Source: Funneliformis mosseae
Lineage: Eukaryota > Glomeromycota > Glomeromycetes > Glomerales > Glomeraceae
Length of the DNA: 29,180 bases
Direction: 5' to 3'
NCBI GenBank assembly: GCA_910592005.1
Contig: CAJVPP010000596.1
Location: 1-29,180, forward strand
Part shown: in pieces, positions 22,014-29,180 of the stretch
How positions within the stretch are numbered: the stretch's first letter is position 1
Layout: each line of letters starts with the position of its first letter
Position numbers and translations under genes: made by a program
Notes under the pieces: model-generated
What the model was told of the DNA's origin: nothing
What the model saw: only the letters and a program-made list of their open reading frames with translations
Database searches by the model: none

Positions 22014-22977
22014 TTTGATAAAACGGGGAAAGTGAAGAAAAAAAACCGATAAAAGTTGTGAAAAGGATAAAATTGATCCCTTTTATATATCGTGAATGAT
22101 CTGCACGTTCAAGGATCAGCGCTCAATGCTTAAAAATATGGAAATAATTAATAATAACAATATTTTTGGCGTCCTTTAAATTCAGCAATACAACTCGTTA
22201 CATTAAGTTTTTTTTTTCGATGTAACAACTAAAATAATTAAATTATTGTTGAAATAAATATATGCAGGATTAATTGATTTAATTTAATTAATTAAATTAA
22301 ATGATAAATTTGAAAATTTTTTTATGCGCATGACCCGTGTTTTGATTCAATGAGACAATAAAAACAAAAATTTTTGTTTTATCAAAATTTAAGTTTCTTC
22401 CTTTGGATGAATCCGTTTACAGTCTCCCATCTACAATAAGCAAAGAAAACGTGAAAATTTTGTTTGTGTGTAATTATAATAATATATACTGCTGCAATTT
22501 CATACCAACAAAACCGTATGACGTCATACAGCCAACCCTTATATGCAAGAATACAAAATTTGAAAAATTTTGAATTGATTTCGTCAAAGAAACATTATAT
22601 AACATTCAATCTGCCTTCTGTAGTAAAATTCTATTTGGTGAATACAAATTTTGCAAACTTAGAAAGATATAACCATTAAATAACTAATGATTTATTACAT
22701 TTAATATTACTTTCACGATGTACAAATATGAAACTGTTACAATTGATAACGATAAACGTTTATTGGTTCGAATTGTTTGATTTACATCTTTTGTGCAAGT
22801 GAAGAAAAAGGTAAATCTATAATGACATAAATCATTTGATATAAAAGGAAATAAAATTTTAGAAAACGTTTTGAAATGTGCATTGACCAAATTTCTAAAT
22901 TTTAACAAACAGATATTAAACTTAAATACATAAGAAATCCTAAATTGGCTAATTAATTTTTTTTTATCTCGCATGCC
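22014..22977. other. Divergent intergenic region between MATH-BTB 2 and the kinase-Sel1 gene
   Basis: This 964-bp region is the upstream side of two divergently transcribed genes. It contains a 14-bp palindrome with a CRE core (22516-22529) and otherwise AT-rich sequence. Short ORFs at 22464-22679 (+) and 22684-23001 (-) have no protein-like pattern. Confidence 0.55.
22516..22529. promoter_or_regulatory. CRE-type palindrome GTATGACGTCATAC
   Basis: This perfect 14-bp palindrome is centred on TGACGTCA, the full consensus site of ATF/CREB-type bZIP factors. It lies 503 bp upstream of the MATH-BTB 2 ATG and 449 bp upstream of the kinase-Sel1 ATG. Function is inferred. Confidence 0.45.
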
Positions 22978-25900
22978 ATGTCGGAATCTTTTGGGGAACA
23001 AATAAGTTTTGTTAACGACACCAATGCTGATTGGTTAGAAAAAGCGATTTCTGAAAATTATTTTAAATATTTTGATTATGAAGAGTTCACCAATATGAAA
23101 AATATCAACAGCGGCTCTTTTGGGAAAGTTTTTCGTGCAAACTGGAAAAATTCTAATGTTATTATGGCGATAAAATATTCATATAAATCATCTGTTAAAG
23201 AAATTGTTAATGAGGTAAGTATTATTTCACATAATTTTTTTTTTTTTAATCATATTTAATATTAATACATGTAAATGATAAATTTATGATAGTTAAAAAT
23301 TCAGCGTGAAGTTGATTATCATGCAAATATTATAAGATTTTATGGTATCTCAAAGTTCAAAGGCAGGTATTTGTTAGTAATGGAGTACGCTGATAGTGGA
23401 TCATTGCAATCATATTTAAAAGAAAATTTTAATAAACTTGAATATAATGAAAAAAATCGATTAGCATTTCAACTTGCAAATGCTGTGGAATATATGCATC
23501 ATGAAGACATAATCCATTGTGATTTGGTAAGATTTATAATTAAATATTACAATTTTCTTTTTGAAGTTTAAATTAATAAAATTATTATCATTTAATCATA
23601 TAGCATGCAAACAATATCCTCGTTCATCAAAACAATATTAAATTGGCAGATTTTGGTTTATCTAGAAAAATAACTGATGTGTCAAGTCATTTAACAGACG
23701 ACGTGTATGGCGTCGTTCCCTATGTTGATCCAAGATATTGGAATAAAAGTCAATCTTACACATTAGACAAAAAATCTGATGTTTATAGTGTTGGAGTCCT
23801 TTTTTGGCAAATTTCAAGCGGTTGCAAACCTTTTGAAAATATTAAATATGATGCAACTTTAATTATGGATATCAAAGAAGGAAAGCGTGAAACAATTGTT
23901 GAAGATACTCCAATTGAATATAGTAATCTATATGAAGGTAATATTTATAATATAATGTAAATAAATTATAAATGTATACTAATTCTATATCATTCTGTTA
24001 GCATGTTGGAAAGAAGATCCAAATGAGCGTCCTACAATACAAGAAGTTGTTAAATATCTTCAATTAATAATTTTTGGGGAAAATAAAGTTATTTGCGTGG
24101 AAGACAAAATAGAATTACCAAAAGAAATTCATTCTCATCTTCAGTCAAAATTTACAAGCAAAACATTTAGTTATAATTCTGATTTGTGTTTAAGTAATCT
24201 TGCGCAGAATTTAAGACCAGAAGAAAATGAATGCAATCCCTATATACTAAAACAAGCAAAGGTATTGTTTTCGGAGATATTTAACTCAACAGATAAGATT
24301 GATATCTTAATTGATAAATTAGTTATGCTCTTGATTAGAACAAGGGACGAAAGCAATAATTTTAACGAAACAAGACAGTTTATTAATCAATGTATCATAC
24401 TTTCGAATCAAGCAGCAAATGATATTATTAGTTGGCTTAAGGAAAATCAAGATACATCAAAGAAAGCATTCTTTCTTGGATTTTTGTACTTTAGTAAGTT
24501 TAATATTGAAGAAGCATTTATACTATTTAAAAAAGCAGCAGAAATGAATTATTCTATTGCGCAAGTATATTTGAGCAAATGTTATAAAGATGGATTTGGT
24601 ACTAAAGTCGATAAAGATTTAGCATTTAATTGGATGAAAAAGGCTGTAAAAAATGGAAGTATATGCGGTCAACTTGATCTTGGCAGCTATTATAATAATG
24701 GTATAGGATCAAATAAAGACTTAAAAATTGCATCTTATTGGTTTCAAAAGGCAGCAGAAAATGGTAATAAAATAGCACTATTTAACTTAGCAATATGTTA
24801 TCAAAATGGAGAAGGCGTTGATAAAGATGTAAATAAAGCATTTAAACTATATAAGAAATTAAATGGTTATATTAACGCGAAATTTCAATTTGGATCTCAT
24901 TATTTTAGCGAATTAGAAACTGATGTTGATAAAGTAAAAGCAATTGAGCTATTTAAAAAAATGGCAGAAATGGGCAATGTTACTGCGCAATACACTTTAG
25001 CTATATGTTATCAAAATGGAGAGGGTGTCGATAAAGATGAAAACAAAGCATTTGGATTGTTTAAAAAGTTAGCCGAGATCGGAAACGCAAATGCAAAGGT
25101 TCAGCTTGGAAATTATTATATTGATGGGATTGGAACTGACAATGATAAATCAAAAGCATTTGAAATATTTAAAGAAGTAGTAGAAAACAGATATAATGAT
25201 ATAAAATATGATATTGTATCCTTATATGAAGAGAATAAAGAAGTAGAAACGAATTTAGAAAACGCATTTTTTTGGTATCAAAATGCAGTAGAAAATGAAT
25301 ATGAAATAGCACAATATAATCTTGCAACGCTATATGAAGAAGGTGAAGGAACAGAAAGAAATTTAGAAAAAGCAATTTATTGGTATCATAAAGCGGCTGA
25401 AAACGGTTTTATTGACGCACAATACAATCTTGCATTATTGTATGAAAATGATAAACAAACAAAAAAGAGTTTAGAGAAAGCGATTTATTGGTATCTAAAA
25501 GCAGCTAAAAATGGCTATATAAAAGCACAATATAATCTTGCAATACTATACAAAAAAGGTGAAAAGTCTATAGAAAATTTAGAAAAATCTATTTACTGGT
25601 ATGAAAAGGCAGCAGAAAATGGTTATAAAATTGCACAACATAATCTTGCCATACTATATGAAAATGGTGAAATTATAGAAAAGAATTTTGAAAAAGCATT
25701 CTATTGGTATGAAAAAGCAGCAGAAAATGATAATAACATTGCAATGTATAATTTAGCTCTATATTATCAATATGGAAAAGGAATTGAAAAAAATTTAGTT
25801 AAAGCCTTTTATTGGTATCATAAGGCTGCAATAAAAGGCAATGAAATTGCGCAAATTAATTTAGCATTTTTATATAAAAAGGGTAAAGGTATAGAAAAGG

Positions 25901-28401
25901 ATTTAAAAGAAACTTTTTATTGGTTTAATAAAGCAGCAGAAAATAATAATGAAATTGCACAATACAATCTTGCATTATTATATGAAAATGGTGAAGGAAC
26001 AGAAAAAGATTTCCAAAAATCCTTTTATTGGTATAAAAAAGCAGCAGAAAATGGTAATAAAGTTGCACAAGCAATTTATAATCAAAATTATAATAACGAT
26101 AAAAATAATAGTCATAAAGATACATTTGCATTATATAAAAATTCAGCTGAAAATGGACATATATTTATAAAATTTCAACTTGGATATTCTTATAATTATG
26201 GAATTGAAATTAATATTAATAAAGCAAAAGCATTTGATTTATATAAAGAAGTAGCAGAAAAGGGATATATTAAAGCACAATATATGATAGCAAATTTATA
26301 TAAAAAAGGTGAAGGGATTGAAAAAAACTTAGAAAAAGCATTTTATTGGTATAAACAAGCTGCAGAAAGTGATAATAAAGTAGCACAATATAATTTAGCC
26401 ATTTGTTATCAATATGGAGAAGGTATTAATAAGGATGAAATTAAAGCATTTGAATTATATAAAGAATCAGCTAAAAATGGATATATTTATGCAAAATTTC
26501 AACTTGGAAATTGTTATAAATATGGAATTGGAACTAGTGTTAATCATATAAAAGCATTTAAATTATATAAAGAAATAGCAAAAAAAGGATTTACTTTAGC
26601 ACAATATAATCTTGCATTTTTATATGAAAATAGCGAAGGAACAGAAAAGAACTTAGAAAAAGCATTTTATTGGTATTGTAAAACAGAAGAAAAAATAAGT
26701 ATTCATGCAAAAAATAATCAAATATATGAAAAAATGGAAGAAATGAAAAAGAATTCAGAAATTTCATTTCAGTTATATCATAAATTAGCAGAAAATGATA
26801 ATATGGCACAATATAATTTAGCTATATTTTATCAAAATGGAGAAGGTGTTTATAAAAATGAAATTAAAGCATTTCGTTTATATGAAAATTTAGCAAAAAA
26901 TGGATACATCAATGCAATATTTCAACTTGGATATTTTTATAATTATGGAATTGGAACAGACATTAATAAATTGAAAACATTTGAATTATATAAAATAGCA
27001 GCAGAAAAAGGATTTAATATTGCACAATATAATCTTGCTATTTTATATAAAAAAGGTGAAGCAATTGCAAAAAATTTAGAAACCGCTATTTATTGGTATC
27101 AAAAAGCAGCAGAAAAGGAATATATTAAAGCACAAAATAAACTTGCATCATTATATAAAGATGGCAAAAAAGTAGAAAAAGATTTAGAAAAATCCTTTTA
27201 TTGGTATCAAAAGGCAGCAGAAAATGGTAGTAAAATAGCACAATATAATTTAGCTATATGTTATCAAAATGGAGAAGGAGTTTGTAAAAATGAAATTAAA
27301 GCATTTGAAATATATAAGAAATTAGCTGAAAACGAACATATAAACGCAAAATTTCAACTTAGACATTGTTATAGTTATGGAATTGGAACTGATATTGATA
27401 AAACAAAAGTATTTATTTTATATAAAGAAGCAGCAGAAAAAGGAAATACATTTGCACAATACAAACTTGCATTATTATATGAAAAAGGTGAAGGAATAGA
27501 AAAAGATTTGAAAAATGCATTTAATTGGTATCTAAGAGCAGCAGAAAAAGAGCATAACGCTGCACAATATAAACTTGCATTATTATATGAAAAGGGTGAA
27601 GGAATCGGAAAGAATTTAGGACTTGCTTTGTATTGGTACCATGAAGCAGCCGGAAATAATAATAAATCAGCACAATTTAATTTAGCTGTATATTATCAAA
27701 ATGGAAAAGGTGATGAAATCAAAGCATTCAATTTATATAAAAAATCAGCTAAAAATGGAAATATAGATGCAAAGTTTCAGCTTGGATATTGTTATCATTA
27801 TGGGATCGGAACTGATGTTAATAAAACAAAATCATTTGAATTATATAAAGAAGCAGCAGAAAAAGGTCATAATGGTGCACAGTTTTATCTTGCGCTTTTA
27901 TATAAAAATAGTGAAGAAATAGAAATGAATTTAATAAAAGCTTATAATTGGTATTATTTAGGTGAATGTTATGAGCTAGGAAATGGTGTAGGTAAAAATT
28001 TAGGTAGTGCGTTTGAATTTTATATGAAATCAGCCGATCAAGGATGTTTGGAGGCTCAATATAAGGTTGGTTATTATTATGAGCATGGAATTGTAGTTGA
28101 TGTCAATAAGAAAAAGGCATTTGAATTCTATGAGCAAGCTGCCAAAGAAGGAAATAAGGATGCACAAAAAAGTCTCGCGTATTTATATGAACATGATGAA
28201 GGAACAGAAAAGAATATAGATAACGCTATTTATTGGTATAGGAAAGTCAAAGACAATGAAAACCAAGTAATTCAAAATAATAAAGTAAGTTTTTTTTTAA
28301 TATTATTTAATAAATTTATTATAATTTACGATATTATAAATAATAATTTGTCTATGATATTTTTTATATTGACCCAGTTGCGGAAGGTTCCGGAACAATA
28401 A
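22978..28401 (+). CDS. TKL-type protein kinase fused to about 35 Sel1 repeats, 1703 residues
   Basis: Five exons: 22978-23214, 23293-23526, 23604-23937, 24002-28284, 28378-28401; 5112 nt in frame. The acceptor at 23292 is supported by the pseudogene, which lacks the alternative AG 12 nt later. Kinase domain (about 37-288): glycine loop 'INSGSFGKVF', Lys66 in 'IMAIK', probable helix-C Glu79, catalytic loop HCDL|HANN (Asp156, Asn161) split by intron 2, DFG at 173-175, 'YVDPRYW' in place of APE, 'KKSDVYSVGVLFW', and 'ERPTIQEV' at the end. The Cys before the catalytic Asp makes it a non-RD kinase; otherwise all catalytic residues are present. A helical linker (about 289-423) leads to Sel1 repeats (about 424-1693) with the core 'NLAxLYxxGEGxEKNLEKAFYWYxKAAENG'-like pattern. 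Sel1 solenoids act as protein-binding scaffolds. No membrane segment or signal peptide is seen. The last 93-nt intron has no stop codon and keeps frame if retained. Confidence 0.9.
24466..28284 (+). repeat. Sel1 tandem array, unit about 108 bp, with higher-order pattern
   Basis: About 35 units of 36 codons are present. One distinctive module, starting FQLG and containing 'YGIGTDINK'-like residues, recurs with starts at 24883, 25099, 26173, 26497, 26920, 27352 and 27775. In the later half it is always preceded by a 'YQNGEGV.KNEIKAF' module and followed by one or two 'EKNLEKAFYWY' modules. Degenerate or shortened units lie near 26070-26170, 26700-26810 and 27930-27990. Confidence 0.85.
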
Positions 28402-29180
28402 TTTATGATATTTAAAAATACTATCAATAACATCATCACAAATACATACATTTTTTCACTAGAAGTTGATAAGTAATACATCTATTAAATTTATTTATTT
28501 CTTTGAAAATTATATTAATAAAATTAATGATAGGGAAGGTTTAATTCATTTTGGATTTCGCAAGTCGAGAAATAGTTCATATATTATCAAAGGTTACAAA
28601 TAAAGGCAGTTAGTTTTATGCAATTCTTTGTTTCCGAATACAACATAAGTATTAGATAGGTCTGTTGATGATAGGGAATTAAAAAAATCTATTTCTATCA
28701 TAAGAATATTTGTACAACTTATATCATTTCCAAATTTTGCTAGTAAAATAATCTTCTTGATAATATTTATTCAAAGAAAATTATAACACATTAAATAAAC
28801 AGCTTAATAAGTGCATGCTAGAGGTTAAATCAATTCATATTTCTAAGCCTTAAAAATGCAAAGTTTTCTTTTCGAATATGTTTTTCTATAACTAAACCCT
28901 AATTCTAATACTAACCCTAATAAGTAACCGGCAAATAAATCCGGCTACCATTTTTTATGGGTTCGTCGCAAACACACCATATTTGGCCTAAAGATTATAT
29001 TGGCATATAAAGTAAATTTGATTTTTTCCGGCAGGCTGATTAGATTAAATTAGGTTAAATTAAAATTAGTTATGATCTACCGAGTTGGAAAATTCAATAG
29101 TTACGGATGGATTGTAACACATCATTAATAATCAATACTAAGCTTTGCTAGGCATGATTACCAATTCCTACATATGCATG
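28402..29180. other. 3' flank of the kinase-Sel1 gene, no gene seen
   Basis: AT-rich sequence without a convincing ORF. It contains a telomere-like stretch at 28891-28920 (ACTAAACCCTAA and CTAACCCTAA separated by a variant) and two nearby CCGG motifs at 28929-28948. Confidence 0.5.

Noticed and set aside
22464..22679. 71-codon plus-strand frame in the divergent promoter region
   Set aside because: No protein-like pattern, and it covers the CRE palindrome.
26070..26170. Possible CRISPR-like or satellite repeat
   Set aside because: The 108-bp periodicity is coding (36-codon Sel1 units) and has no spacer structure.

Overview
The window looks like nuclear DNA of an arbuscular mycorrhizal fungus, most likely Rhizophagus or a close glomeromycete. 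The evidence is: very AT-rich sequence; genes cut by many short GT-AG introns (about 60-100 nt); homopolymer-rich spacers; and the expanded families typical of that lineage (TKL-type kinases fused to Sel1 repeats, MATH-BTB and BTB proteins). No bacterial operon, rRNA, tRNA or CRISPR was seen. The species call is inference; the exon structures come from reading frame, splice sites and comparison of paralogues inside the window.

Layout. (1) 76-1319 (+): the 3' part of a guanylate-binding-protein (GBP/atlastin-like) gene whose GTPase exons would lie left of the window. (2) about 2548-6596 (-): a dead kinase-Sel1 gene with all kinase introns kept but at least ten frameshifts or stops. (3) 6695-7204: a likely short inverted-repeat element, followed by a two-exon gene fragment (7441-7657). 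(4) 8248-8658 (+): an unrecognised 136-residue ORF. (5) 9079-9195 (-): the membrane-anchor tail of a broken gene. (6) 10747-11725 (+): a KCTD/T1-type BTB protein. (7) 12260-16777 (+): NAA25, the auxiliary subunit of the NatB N-terminal acetyltransferase, rebuilt here as 22 exons. (8) 17200-18369 (-): a peroxisomal enoyl-CoA hydratase ending in SKL, convergent with NAA25. (9) 18574-19754 and 20732-22013 (-): two tandem MATH-BTB paralogues with identical intron positions. (10) 22978-28401 (+): an intact 1703-residue kinase-Sel1 gene, the live counterpart of (2), in head-to-head orientation about 16 kb away.

How they fit together. NAA25 (protein N-terminal acetylation) and the enoyl-CoA hydratase (peroxisomal beta-oxidation) are housekeeping genes. 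They sit between fast-evolving family genes: three BTB proteins (probable Cullin-3 adaptors) and the kinase-Sel1 pair. The most interesting system is the kinase-Sel1 pair: a non-RD (HCD-type) kinase domain joined to about 35 Sel1 repeats that show a higher-order pattern, with a sister copy decaying in the same window. Other points of note are a GC-AG intron in NAA25, a stop-free 3n intron at the 3' end of the live kinase gene, and paired T(n)A(n) tracts in several introns.
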